A stretch of DNA of 64,000 bases, from the NCBI RefSeq assembly GCF_027497195.1, contig NZ_CP114905.1:3753501-3817500 (forward strand), in the 5' to 3' direction. The notes beneath the pieces were generated by a model. The model had not been told where the DNA came from. It was given only the letters and a program-made list of their open reading frames with translations, and made no database searches. Below are positions 6,780 through 14,802 of the stretch, piece by piece. Both the position numbers and the translations under genes were made by a program. The number at the start of each line of letters is the position of its first letter. Positions within the stretch are counted from its first letter, which is position 1. This DNA comes from Streptomyces sp. WMMC500 (GTDB lineage Bacteria; Actinomycetota; Actinomycetes; Streptomycetales; Streptomycetaceae).

Positions 6780-8990
6780 CTACGTTCGGTTCTGCCATTG
6801 TGTGAGGTAGTTCCGGGTCCGGAGGGTGTCGGGATGGTCGAGGCCCAGCACGCGCTCGCAGTCGGCAAGGAGTTCCACGAATGCGATTGCGGCGCCTGCC
6901 GGGTCTCCTGCCTCGCCGCGCCACCGAGCGACGTTGCTCCGTGCGGTCAACGTCTGGCGGTGGTCTGCGCCCATCACCTCGGTTACCTGTTCAAGCAGCC
7001 GCTCGAACTCCGACGCTGCACCCGCCGCGTCGCCTGCTCTTCCTCGCCAGAACGCGAGGTTGTTCCGGGCGGCGAGGGTGTAAGGGTGATGGGAGCCGAG
7101 CAGTCGTTCGTCGTCTTTCACCAGTTCGGCGAGGGCTCTGACGGCTCCATCCGGGTCTCCTGCCTCGCCTTTCCAGGACGCCATACTGTTCCGGGCGTTG
7201 AGCGTGTCCTGGTGGTCGGGTCCCTGTGCAGCTTGCCGGAGGGCCAGTAGTTCCTCGAATGCGGAGGCCGTGCCCGCCGCGTCACCTGCCTTTCCCCGCC
7301 AGTACGCCAGAGAACCTCTGGTGGTGAGGGTGTTCGGGTCATTCGGCCCCAGTACTCGAAGGTGGAGGGGCAGCAGTTCTTCGTAGGCCCGTACGGCTCC
7401 GGCCGCGTCACCGGCATGCCCGCGCCACCGGGCAAGGTTGTGCCGGCAGACGAGAACACCGGGATGGTCCGGGTGGAAGTGTCGCAGCCAGTCGGACAGC
7501 AGCTCTTCGTACGCCCTTGCGGCGCCCGCGGCATCGCCTGCCTCCCCGAGCCATTGCGCGGCATGGTCCCGGGCAGTTAGGCAGCCGATGCGGTGTGGCC
7601 CCAACTGGCATGCAGCCTCCTGTGCCAAAGAGCTGAAGTAATCGCGGGCAGCGGCGGCCTGACCGGATTCACCGAGGCTGACACCCGTGCGGTAGAGGAT
7701 GTCGAGACCGTCGCGATACCTCCACAGGTCATCTTGGCTCCGGCTGATGAAGACGCCAGCGTTGGCGCGGAGCGCCTGTGCCAGGCGCCTGTCTCTTTCG
7801 ACGGCGGGCCAGACGGTGATCAGGGCTTTGGCGACGGTGTGGGCGAGACATGCAGACTGTTCGCGATCGAGGCTGTCCCAGGTCGCCCGTTGGATGAGTT
7901 GGTGAACGCGAACGGCTTGGTGGGGGGTGGTTGGGCTGTGGTCGATAAGGCTGAGCCGGTGGAGGGCCCGCAGCGCAAGCACGGCGTCTTCGGCCGAGAC
8001 CTGGGCCGATGCCTGGGTGTCACCCCTATAGGGGGTGCGGTGCTCGGTGAGGTGTGCAAGGGCGGGCTGGGAGGTGAGGACCGTGGCGGGGATGCCGTTG
8101 GGGTCGAGCAGGGCTGCCAGGTGGAGCATGGTGCGCGCCAGTCCCGCCGGAGGGATCTTGTTGGCGTGTTCGATGGATAGGGCCCAGGTTGCGGCGACGG
8201 TGGAGGTTTGGTCGTCGGGCAGAGCGTCGTCTTCGGGGATGAGGTCGGCAAGTTTCCTCTTCTGGTCCGCCAGCAGGTCGCGGTAGGCGGCGCAGGGTAG
8301 GAGTGTGTCGGTGAGGTAGGCCGCGGCCTGGGACAGTGCCAGCGGAAGGTACCCCAGGTCGCGGGCGAGACTGACGAGTTGGTCGTCGGGTTCGCTGCGG
8401 CCGTAGGTGTTCAGGGCGTCGGTGAGGTAGGCGACCGCTTCGGCTTCGGTGAACAGACCGACGGTCACCACGCGGCCCCGGCCCGTCAGGGCGGCATCCC
8501 GGCGGCGGGTGGTGACCAGGGTTCGCCCGGTCGGGGAGGCGGGTGGCCATAGGCCCCGCACATGGGCGGGATTGGTGACGTCGTCCAGGACGACCAGCCA
8601 GCGGCACGGCCTGATGCCGGGTTTGGGCTGGAGCCAGGCCAGGAAGGTTCGCGTGGCCTGCTCGGCGTTGCCGGTGTCGGCGCCGCACAGTTCCTCGCCG
8701 GCTTGGGCGTAGCCGGCCACGATCGTGTCGCGGCTGCCGGCGCTGATCCAGATCAGCACATCCACCCCACCGGGCTCGGGTCCGAGTTGCCAGGCGGTGC
8801 GGGCGTAGTCGGCCGCCAGCTGGATCTTACCGACACCGCCCATCCCGGACAACACCTGGGACAGCACCGCAGTGCCGTCCTCGGCGACCGCCTCCCGCAG
8901 TTGCTCGGCATTCTCGCGGTGCTGGAAGGCCCCGGCCTGCGGTGGAATCGTCCCGACCTGGTGCGGCCAGGTCGCCGGTGAACGAGGCAC
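6780..8990 (-). CDS. STAND NTPase: NB-ARC domain plus tetratricopeptide repeats, altered Walker A
   Basis: A 736-residue protein from the GTG at 8990. The NB-ARC ATPase (about 25-370) has a P-loop SGMGGVGKIQLA, Walker B RWLVVLDDV (about 130) and a winged-helix region. About six 42-residue TPR units follow (about 470-730), each like AGDAAGAVRAYEELLPLHLR. Such proteins act as inflammasome-like sensors or signalling scaffolds, some in phage defence. Residue 56, normally Thr or Ser after the P-loop Lys, is Ile (ATC at 8823-8825), which should weaken nucleotide and magnesium binding. The frame stays open upstream through a conserved-looking SAVASGGSIAVGGDVHG segment without a start codon. The protein may be impaired. 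Confidence 0.82.
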   Translation of the reverse strand: MPRSPATWPHQVGTIPPQAGAFQHRENAEQLREAVAEDGTAVLSQVLSGMGGVGKIQLAADYARTAWQLGPEPGGVDVLIWISAGSRDTIVAGYAQAGEELCGADTGNAEQATRTFLAWLQPKPGIRPCRWLVVLDDVTNPAHVRGLWPPASPTGRTLVTTRRRDAALTGRGRVVTVGLFTEAEAVAYLTDALNTYGRSEPDDQLVSLARDLGYLPLALSQAAAYLTDTLLPCAAYRDLLADQKRKLADLIPEDDALPDDQTSTVAATWALSIEHANKIPPAGLARTMLHLAALLDPNGIPATVLTSQPALAHLTEHRTPYRGDTQASAQVSAEDAVLALRALHRLSLIDHSPTTPHQAVRVHQLIQRATWDSLDREQSACLAHTVAKALITVWPAVERDRRLAQALRANAGVFISRSQDDLWRYRDGLDILYRTGVSLGESGQAAAARDYFSSLAQEAACQLGPHRIGCLTARDHAAQWLGEAGDAAGAARAYEELLSDWLRHFHPDHPGVLVCRHNLARWRGHAGDAAGAVRAYEELLPLHLRVLGPNDPNTLTTRGSLAYWRGKAGDAAGTASAFEELLALRQAAQGPDHQDTLNARNSMASWKGEAGDPDGAVRALAELVKDDERLLGSHHPYTLAARNNLAFWRGRAGDAAGAASEFERLLEQVTEVMGADHRQTLTARSNVARWRGEAGDPAGAAIAFVELLADCERVLGLDHPDTLRTRNYLTQWQNRT

Positions 8991-9127
8991 CTTCAGCGTA
9001 ACGTCGCCGTGGACATCTCCGCCAACAGCGATACTGCCGCCCGACGCGACGGCGCTGACCCATCGTGGAGGAGCGGCCGGGTCAGGTGGCCGACCGCGGG
9101 GTGGGCTTGTGTGCGCCGGGTCTCCGC

Positions 9128-9607
9128 TCAGCCCTGGGGCGGAGTCGGCATCGAAGGGTGGCTGATGCTCGCGTTTCCGTGCAGGACGCCAGTGGCGATA
9201 GAGCCGCCCTCGGCGGTGATATGCGTGTCCCGCCCGGCGGCCAGGCCACCATCCCCGGCCGACGCCCCACCATCGGGCGGCGCATGCTCATCCAGCAACG
9301 CTCGCAGTACGCGGCCGGCCTCGTCCCGCTCATTCTCCTGAAGGCTTTCCAGCAAGTCCTGGAACCTGCCCCGCCACATCGCCTCATGCACGAGCAGAGG
9401 CTGGCCGTCTCCACGTTCGGCGGCCGCAGCCAGTTCGGCGGCCGTGGCGTCCAAGCGCCGCATGGCCGCCTGCTCCCGCTCGGCATCGCCTCGTCCGAAC
9501 CAGCCAGCCACCCTGGTACGGAAACTGATCCAGGCATCCGTGCCCGCTGCCTGCGCCACGGCCGCACCACCCGCGGCAGCCAACGCCATCAGCGCCCCCT
9601 CAATCAA
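9128..9607 (-). CDS. Small partner protein of the NB-ARC-TPR gene
   Basis: A 159-residue protein of a type commonly found directly upstream of Streptomyces NB-ARC-TPR genes. TTG 9607 is chosen because GGGGAGGGA precedes it; an in-frame ATG at 9688 would add a poorly composed tail. An N-terminal helix (LIEGALMALAAAGGAAVAQAAG) is followed by a helical, charged region rich in E/R/A (about 45-110) and a glycine-rich tail (DGGLAAGRDTHITAEGG). That tail resembles the segment in front of the NB-ARC protein. No catalytic motif is visible. It may be an adaptor or effector-linked protein; function unknown. Confidence 0.68.
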   Translation of the reverse strand: MIEGALMALAAAGGAAVAQAAGTDAWISFRTRVAGWFGRGDAEREQAAMRRLDATAAELAAAAERGDGQPLLVHEAMWRGRFQDLLESLQENERDEAGRVLRALLDEHAPPDGGASAGDGGLAAGRDTHITAEGGSIATGVLHGNASISHPSMPTPPQG

Positions 9608-9799
9608 CCTGCCATCCCTCCCCGACCCGAACCGGTGGTCCTGCGTGCCACCGTAGCGCCCTGCCAGGAAGCGGCGCAGCGCTCTCACATTCGCCGGCTA
9701 AGGGCTGTCCCGCAATGATCGGTTGAGTGCAAACGAGGCGGACAACCTGCTGTCGGTGGATGCTGGGGCGGTGTGAGCAGACCCGCCTATGCTTCCGCC

Positions 9800-10435
9800 A
9801 TGCAGCAGCCTGGAGCCGTAGCGATTGTCGATGACCTGGTTGCGGCGTTCCCACACCAGCTTGCCAATGACGTTCGCGCGGTCTCGGCGGTCATGCCGGC
9901 CGCCCGGATCGCCCCCGTGTCACCGTTCTCGGTGTATGTGGGCGACCAAGCCGTCGCCATTCCGTACCGGATCTATCAGGATGAGCCGCCCGTCGACGTG
10001 GTGCGCGCGCTGACGGGAGTGCAGCAGGCGATCCTTCACTGCCTGTACTCACGGCACAGCGACGGACGGGTCCGCCAGCGTCACCTCGAACGCATCGCCA
10101 GTTCCGACGAGCCGTGGGCGGTGCCGTTCGTGGTGCAGTTGGCCGGCGAGTACGTCTTGGAGATCTTGGAGTGCATCCAGCACGGCCTTTCCGACCTGCT
10201 CTCCAAGCGGCCTGCCCAGCGGCTGGCGTACGGAGACTTCATCGCGCAGAATCCGTGGTTCTTCGCGAGGACCGAGCGCCGGGTGGTGAGCTACTGGTCC
10301 TGCTATTACCGGTGGAGGTTCCCCGTGTTCGGCACCTACCCGGGCTGCCATCTGCTGGATTTGCTGCGAGCCGCTGCAGTCGACCGCACGGGCAGGCCAT
10401 GGCCCCGCCACACGCCGCCGGACTATCGGAGATGA
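9800..10435 (+). CDS. Conserved hypothetical protein
   Basis: A 211-residue soluble protein with no signal peptide or membrane segment. It is rich in aromatic residues toward the C-terminus (NPWFFARTERRVVSYWSCYY, about 155-174) and has a basic central stretch RHSDGRVRQRHLERI. It resembles a conserved actinobacterial family of unknown function. The start is uncertain: ATG 9800 fits the family-like beginning QQPGAVAIVDDLV, while a GTG at 9773 is in frame; neither has a strong ribosome binding site. It sits between the NB-ARC pair and a transposase remnant. Confidence 0.62.
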   Translation: MQQPGAVAIVDDLVAAFPHQLANDVRAVSAVMPAARIAPVSPFSVYVGDQAVAIPYRIYQDEPPVDVVRALTGVQQAILHCLYSRHSDGRVRQRHLERIASSDEPWAVPFVVQLAGEYVLEILECIQHGLSDLLSKRPAQRLAYGDFIAQNPWFFARTERRVVSYWSCYYRWRFPVFGTYPGCHLLDLLRAAAVDRTGRPWPRHTPPDYRR

Positions 10436-10447
10436 ATACGGTCGTCG

Positions 10448-10803
10448 TCACCCGGTGAGTGCGAGGTTGTGCAGGTGGGCGATGCCGAGCATCGCGTGAT
10501 GGACGCCGTCGCCTCTCAGTCGGCAGTCGCGAAGGATCTTCCACGTCTTCATGCGAGCGAAGACGTGCTCGACATGGGCCCGGACCTGCTTGTGGGACTT
10601 GTTGTGCGCCTGCTTCCAGGCGGGCAGATCCTCGTCCTTCGTGTGGCGGCGATGTGGGATGACCAGCCCTGTTCCTCGGTAGCCGCCATCGGCGATGGTG
10701 GTCGTGGTGCCAACGGCGGTCCTGGCGCCGGACTCGCTCCAGGCGCGGCAGTCGTTGCGGTTGCCGGGCAAGGGCTGGCCGACGACGACCAGGCGCGTGG
10801 CTG
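10448..10803 (-). mobile_element. Transposase C-terminal fragment (DDE_Tnp_4 type, IS5 family)
   Basis: The minus strand encodes the end of a DDE transposase: VVVGQPLPGNRNDCRAW, ADGGYRGTGLVIPHRR, then HVEHVFARMKTWKILRDCR and a HAMLGIAHLHNLALTG terminus. The N-terminal half with the first catalytic Asp is absent; the longer open frame upstream (to 11281) is antisense to the next gene and not transposase. No terminal inverted repeats could be paired. It is an inactive fragment. Confidence 0.78.
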
Positions 10804-10868
10804 CTCTCCGCGCATCCGCCCCGGCCCGGGTTGGTCGGGGCGGTTCGCCTGTAGTCCTTGAGGTCCCC

Positions 10869-11693
10869 ATGCCCATGCCCCGCGTCCTCTGGGACGATCT
10901 GCCGTCCGCCGCCCGGAGCGCGGTGCAGTACCGCACCGGGCCGGTGCTCGAAGCCCGCACCACCGGGGGCGGGGTGAACTCCGGCATCGCCACGGCGCTC
11001 ACCACCGCCAGCGACGAGGTGTTCGTCAAGGGTGTACCGACCAGCCATCCGCAGATCCCCACCCAGCACCGCGAGGCCGCAAGTCGCGCCGTACCTGCCG
11101 CCGTCCTGTCCGCGGCTGCTCTGGCGCGTTCAAGCCGCCGGGCTGGGACCTGCTCGGTTACGAACGACTGCACGGCAGGCACGCCGACTACCCCCGGCTC
11201 CCCGGATCTTCCGGCGGTCGCCGCCGCCGTCACCGAATTGCAGCGCACCGCGTGCCCGGACGGCGATCTCCTGCCACTCAAGCGCGCGGATCAGCGGTGG
11301 GACTCCTACGCCGACGCCGGGACTGCCGAGCTGTTCACCGGCGGCACGCTCCTGCACACCGACCTCGCCCCGCACAACGTCCTCGTAGACAAGCGGGCGC
11401 ACCTCATCGACTGGGCCTGGCCGACCCGCGGGGCCGCCTGGATCGACCCGGCTGTACTGATCCTGCGCCTGATGGAGGCCGGCCACACCGCAGCCGACGC
11501 CGATGCCTTCGCCCACCGCTGGTTCCCGTCCTGGGCGACAGCACCGACCACGGCCGTGACCGCCTTCTCCACGGCGTGCGCACGCATGTGGGACGAGATC
11601 GCCCGCCACGACCCGCAGGAGTGGAAGAAGAACATGGCCCGCCTCGCGCACGACTGGCTGACGCACTGGGAGCACACCCCGCACACCGCCTGA
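10869..11693 (+). CDS. Aminoglycoside-phosphotransferase-like kinase with an out-of-frame internal segment
   Basis: A 274-residue protein of the APH/choline-kinase fold. The catalytic loop LLHTDLAPHNVLVD (about 161-174) and the metal-binding LIDWAWP (about 179-185) are clear. ATG 10869 has GAGG upstream. Residues about 69-105 read as low-quality sequence, whereas other frames there give a typical family segment: VAPYLPPSCPRLLWRVQAAG (frame 2, about 11082-11141), GWDLLGYERLHGRHADYP (frame 3, about 11141-11194), then frame 1 resumes at GSPDLPAVAAAV. Three one-base insertions add up to one codon and keep the frame open. The substrate-binding N-lobe is probably damaged, unless these are sequencing errors. 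Confidence 0.72.
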   Translation: MPMPRVLWDDLPSAARSAVQYRTGPVLEARTTGGGVNSGIATALTTASDEVFVKGVPTSHPQIPTQHREAASRAVPAAVLSAAALARSSRRAGTCSVTNDCTAGTPTTPGSPDLPAVAAAVTELQRTACPDGDLLPLKRADQRWDSYADAGTAELFTGGTLLHTDLAPHNVLVDKRAHLIDWAWPTRGAAWIDPAVLILRLMEAGHTAADADAFAHRWFPSWATAPTTAVTAFSTACARMWDEIARHDPQEWKKNMARLAHDWLTHWEHTPHTA

Positions 11694-11841
11694 CCCCCGC
11701 CCCGGGCGGCTGGCCGCCGCGCCCGCGACGCATGCACGGCCTCCTGCATGTCCCCCGAAGTGCCCTGGCGGCCTGATCACCGCCTTCGTGAGACCCCTGA
11801 GGCCCCTCCCGCAACCGAGACCGTAACCCACTAAAACGCAG

Positions 11842-11918
11842 GTCAGGGCCAGACCAGGCAGTACGGCTGGTGGCCCGCCTCGTGCAGTCTGTCGGCGAAC
11901 TCCTGCCATTCGTGGAGC
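11842..11918. repeat. Direct repeat copy D: the gene-borne reference copy
   Basis: This is the 3' end of the intact gene at 11843-12304, covering its last 25 codons and the stop. Copies C, B and A to the left repeat 77, 38 and 45 bases of it in the same orientation. The layout resembles an attachment site inside a gene's 3' end, where each integration restores the gene terminus and leaves a partial copy at the far end. Confidence 0.8.
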
Positions 11919-12304
11919 ATCCGGTAGACGTCGAAGGCGTCGCGGGGGCCGCCGCGGTCGGGAACCGTGGACCAGATGAAGGCGGCGGCGCCGACCTCTT
12001 CCTCGCCGATGCCGCGGAGGGGGTCGACGACCGTCATGGGGAGGCGGACCACCGCGTAGTCGGGGTGGAGGACGACGAGTTCCAGGGGCGGGACCTTGTG
12101 GAGCGGTATGCCCTCGATGCCGGTGAGGACCATCGCGGACATCGTCTCGGGCTTGACCTTGGCGAAGAGCCCGCCCTGGCCGAGTTCGTCCCCGCCCAGC
12201 TCCTCCGGGCGCATCGAGATGGGCACGCGGGCCGCCGTCGCGCCGTCGGGCGCGCCGAAGTACTTGTACGTCACGCCGCCAGACCGGCCGTCGTTCTTGT
12301 TCAC
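11843..12304 (-). CDS. Conserved hypothetical protein; its 3' end is repeated to the left
   Basis: A 153-residue soluble protein from the GTG at 12304 (GGCGAGGGC just upstream). It begins [18 protein letters not shown] and ends [12 protein letters not shown] recall similar proteins in other Streptomyces but no assigned function. Acidic loops and hydrophobic strands ([20 protein letters not shown]) suggest an alpha/beta fold. It is divergent from hemL with about 225 bases between the starts. A longer in-frame start at 12403 gives an Arg-rich extension and is less likely. Its 3' end is the probable integration target for the left region. Confidence 0.78.
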   Translation of the reverse strand: MNKNDGRSGGVTYKYFGAPDGATAARVPISMRPEELGGDELGQGGLFAKVKPETMSAMVLTGIEGIPLHKVPPLELVVLHPDYAVVRLPMTVVDPLRGIGEEEVGAAAFIWSTVPDRGGPRDAFDVYRMLHEWQEFADRLHEAGHQPYCLVWP

Positions 12305-12529
12305 GCCCTCGCCGCCGTGGTTCACCCGGCGATGGCGTCCGGACCTGGCACGCCGGGGCCCTCGGTCATCGGTCCCCTCGCCCAGTTCGCCACCGCGATG
12401 CATATCTCCACCCGACTGCTCTCAGATGTGCACTGCCCCCGCCGCGCAACCCGATCATCGTCTCAGCTACATCCCCAGCAACGCGCCCGCGAAACACCCC
12501 GGCGCGGGTCGTCTTGCGACTCTGAGACC

Positions 12530-13870
12530 ATGGTTTGCGTGACCTATCCGTACCAGGCTCCAGTCTCGCAGAAGCTCTTCGACCGTGCGGCCGCCGTGAC
12601 GCCGGGCGGCGTGAACTCTCCGGTGCGCGCGTTCCGCGCCGTGGGCGGTACGCCCCGGTTCATGGTGTCGGGGAAGGGTCCGTACCTGACCGATGCCGAC
12701 GGCCGGGAGTACGTCGACCTCGTCTGCTCGTGGGGACCGATGATCCTCGGCCACGCGCATCCCGAGGTGACCGCCGCGGTGCAGGAGGCCGTCGCGCGGG
12801 GGACGTCTTTCGGCACTCCGGGCGCGGGTGAGGTGGCGCTCGCGGAGGAGATCGTCTCCCGGGTCACCCCCGCTGAGCAGGTACGACTCGTCTCGTCGGG
12901 CACCGAGGCGACGATGTCGGCGATCCGGCTGGCGCGCGGGTTCACCGGGCGGGCGAAGGTCGTGAAGTTCGCCGGCTGTTACCACGGGCACGTCGACGCG
13001 CTGCTCGCCGCGGCCGGCTCCGGGGTGGCCACCCTCGGGCTGCCGGACACACCGGGGGTCACCGGCGCGCAGGCCGGCGAGACGCTCGTGCTGCCTTATA
13101 ACGATTTGGCAGCCGTCCGCGCGGCGTTCGAGGAGCACCCCGGCGACATCGCCTGCGTGATCACCGAGGCGTCGCCCGGGAACATGGGTGCGGTGCCGCC
13201 GCTGCCCGGCTTCAACCAGGGCCTGAAGGACCTGTGCGCCGAGCACGGCGCGCTGTACGTGTCCGACGAGGTGATGACCGGCTTCCGTACCTCCAAGGCC
13301 GGCTGGTACGGCGTCGACGGCGTGACGCCGGACCTGATGACCTTCGGCAAGGTCATGGGCGGCGGCTTCCCCGCCGCCGCGTTCGGCGGCCGGGCGGACG
13401 TCATGGCGCGGCTCGCGCCCGCCGGGCCCGTGTACCAGGCGGGCACGCTCTCCGGGAACCCCGTCGCCACCGCCGCCGGGCTCGCGCAGCTCCGGCTGCT
13501 GGACGACGCGGCGTACGCGGCCCTGGACGCCGTCTCGCGGCAGCTCCGGCAGCTCGTCACGGAGGCGCTGAGCAAGGAGGGTGTGGCGCACCGGGTGCAG
13601 GCGGCGAGCAACATGTTCTCCGTCTTCTTCACCGACCCCGACTCCCCCGTGACCGACTACGAGGGCGCGAAGGCGCAGCGGACGGAGCAGTTCACGGCCT
13701 TCTTCCACGCGATGCTCGCCGAGGGCGTGTACCTGCCGCCGTCCGCCTTCGAGTGCTGGTTCGTCTCCACGGCCCTGGACGAGGGCGCGGTGGAGCGGAT
13801 CGCCCGCGCGCTGCCGGTCGCGGCCCGCGCCGCGGCCGAAGCGGGGGGCGGTTCCCGGGGTGGCGGGTAG
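12530..13870 (+). CDS. hemL: Glutamate-1-semialdehyde 2,1-aminomutase
   Basis: A 446-residue PLP enzyme of aminotransferase class III that converts glutamate-1-semialdehyde to 5-aminolevulinate in the C5 heme pathway. Motifs: [17 protein letters not shown] near the N-terminus, [16 protein letters not shown] (cofactor phosphate binding), the catalytic Lys at residue 274 in [12 protein letters not shown], and the gating-loop GNMG. Two starts are close: ATG 12530 and GTG 12539; neither has a strong ribosome binding site, so a leaderless or near-leaderless message is possible. It works with HemA (49876-51501) and HemB (45947-46963) in this window. Confidence 0.96.
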   Translation: MVCVTYPYQAPVSQKLFDRAAAVTPGGVNSPVRAFRAVGGTPRFMVSGKGPYLTDADGREYVDLVCSWGPMILGHAHPEVTAAVQEAVARGTSFGTPGAGEVALAEEIVSRVTPAEQVRLVSSGTEATMSAIRLARGFTGRAKVVKFAGCYHGHVDALLAAAGSGVATLGLPDTPGVTGAQAGETLVLPYNDLAAVRAAFEEHPGDIACVITEASPGNMGAVPPLPGFNQGLKDLCAEHGALYVSDEVMTGFRTSKAGWYGVDGVTPDLMTFGKVMGGGFPAAAFGGRADVMARLAPAGPVYQAGTLSGNPVATAAGLAQLRLLDDAAYAALDAVSRQLRQLVTEALSKEGVAHRVQAASNMFSVFFTDPDSPVTDYEGAKAQRTEQFTAFFHAMLAEGVYLPPSAFECWFVSTALDEGAVERIARALPVAARAAAEAGGGSRGGG

Positions 13871-13881
13871 GACGTTCCAAA

Positions 13882-14601
13882 ATGGCTGACATGCGCGGTA
13901 AAGATGAAGGGAATCTCACCGTCGTGCACGTGGTACGGCACGGTGAGGTCCACAACCCCGACGGCGTCCTCTACGGCCGCAACCCCGGCTACCACCTCTC
14001 GGACCTGGGCCGCCGGATGGCCGAGCGCGTGGCCGAGCACCTCGCCCACCGCGACGTCCGGTACGTCGTCGCCTCCCCGCTGGAGCGCGCGCAGGAGACC
14101 GCCGCGCCCGTCGCGAAGTCGCACGGCCTGACGGCCGCCACCGACGACCGGCTCATCGAGGCGGCCAACGTCTTCGAGGGCAAGGCGTTCGGCGTGGGGG
14201 ACGGCGCGCTGCGCAGGCCGGCGAACTGGAAGTACTTCACCAACCCCCTCCGCCCCTCCTGGGGCGAGCCGTACATCGAGCAGGTCGTCCGGATGATGGG
14301 CGCGCTGCAGTCCGCGCGCGAGGCCGCCCGAGGCCACGAGGCGGTCTGCGTCAGCCACCAGTTGCCGATCTGGGTGCTGCGCAGCTTCGCCGAGGGGCGG
14401 CGGCTGTGGCACGACCCGCGGTCGCGGCAGTGCACGCTGGCGTCGCTGACGACGTTCACGTTCGACGGCGACGACATCGTCTCCGTCGGCTACAGCGAGC
14501 CCGCCCGCGACCTCGTGCCGCCGCACCTCCTCGCGGGGGCGCAGCGCAGGTTCGGCCGAGGCGCCATCCGCGGTGCGGCGGCCAACGCCCCGCGGGCGTA
14601 G
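13882..14601 (+). CDS. Histidine phosphatase family protein (phosphoglycerate-mutase-like)
   Basis: A 239-residue protein with the RHG catalytic motif VVRHGEVHNPDG (about 16-27), the second Arg in ASPLERAQETA and a distal catalytic His in CVSHQLPIWVLR (about 158). It is a cytoplasmic broad-specificity phosphatase or mutase fold; substrate unknown. It starts 11 bases after hemL and is probably co-transcribed with it, upstream of the cytochrome c maturation genes. Confidence 0.88.
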   Translation: MADMRGKDEGNLTVVHVVRHGEVHNPDGVLYGRNPGYHLSDLGRRMAERVAEHLAHRDVRYVVASPLERAQETAAPVAKSHGLTAATDDRLIEAANVFEGKAFGVGDGALRRPANWKYFTNPLRPSWGEPYIEQVVRMMGALQSAREAARGHEAVCVSHQLPIWVLRSFAEGRRLWHDPRSRQCTLASLTTFTFDGDDIVSVGYSEPARDLVPPHLLAGAQRRFGRGAIRGAAANAPRA

Positions 14602-14786
14602 GGCGTAGGGCGTGGAGCGAGGGACGCAGAGGGCGGGGAGCGCGGGGCGCGTACCGCATGGGTCCGGCTCCAGGGCTCACCGTCCCCCGGCTTCCGGTTT
14701 CCCGCCCCGTACGCGGACCCATGAGCAGCCCCTCTTCCCCGCCGCCCCGCGCTAGAGGGGGGTGGAGAAGATCCCTCTCCGGCCCA

Positions 14787-14802
14787 TGCGAAACTTTTCA
14801 CA
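14787..14802 (+). promoter_or_regulatory. Possible Rex operator overlapping the resA start
   Basis: TGCGAAACTTTTCACA matches the published Streptomyces Rex operator TGTGAACnnnTTCACA at all but two specified positions. It ends on the A of the resA ATG. Rex controls respiratory genes according to NADH/NAD ratio, so control of cytochrome c maturation would fit. The match alone is suggestive. Confidence 0.42.

Noticed and set aside
10804..11281. N-terminal half of the transposase frame ending at 10448
   Set aside because: The sequence is antisense to the kinase gene and shows no transposase motifs.
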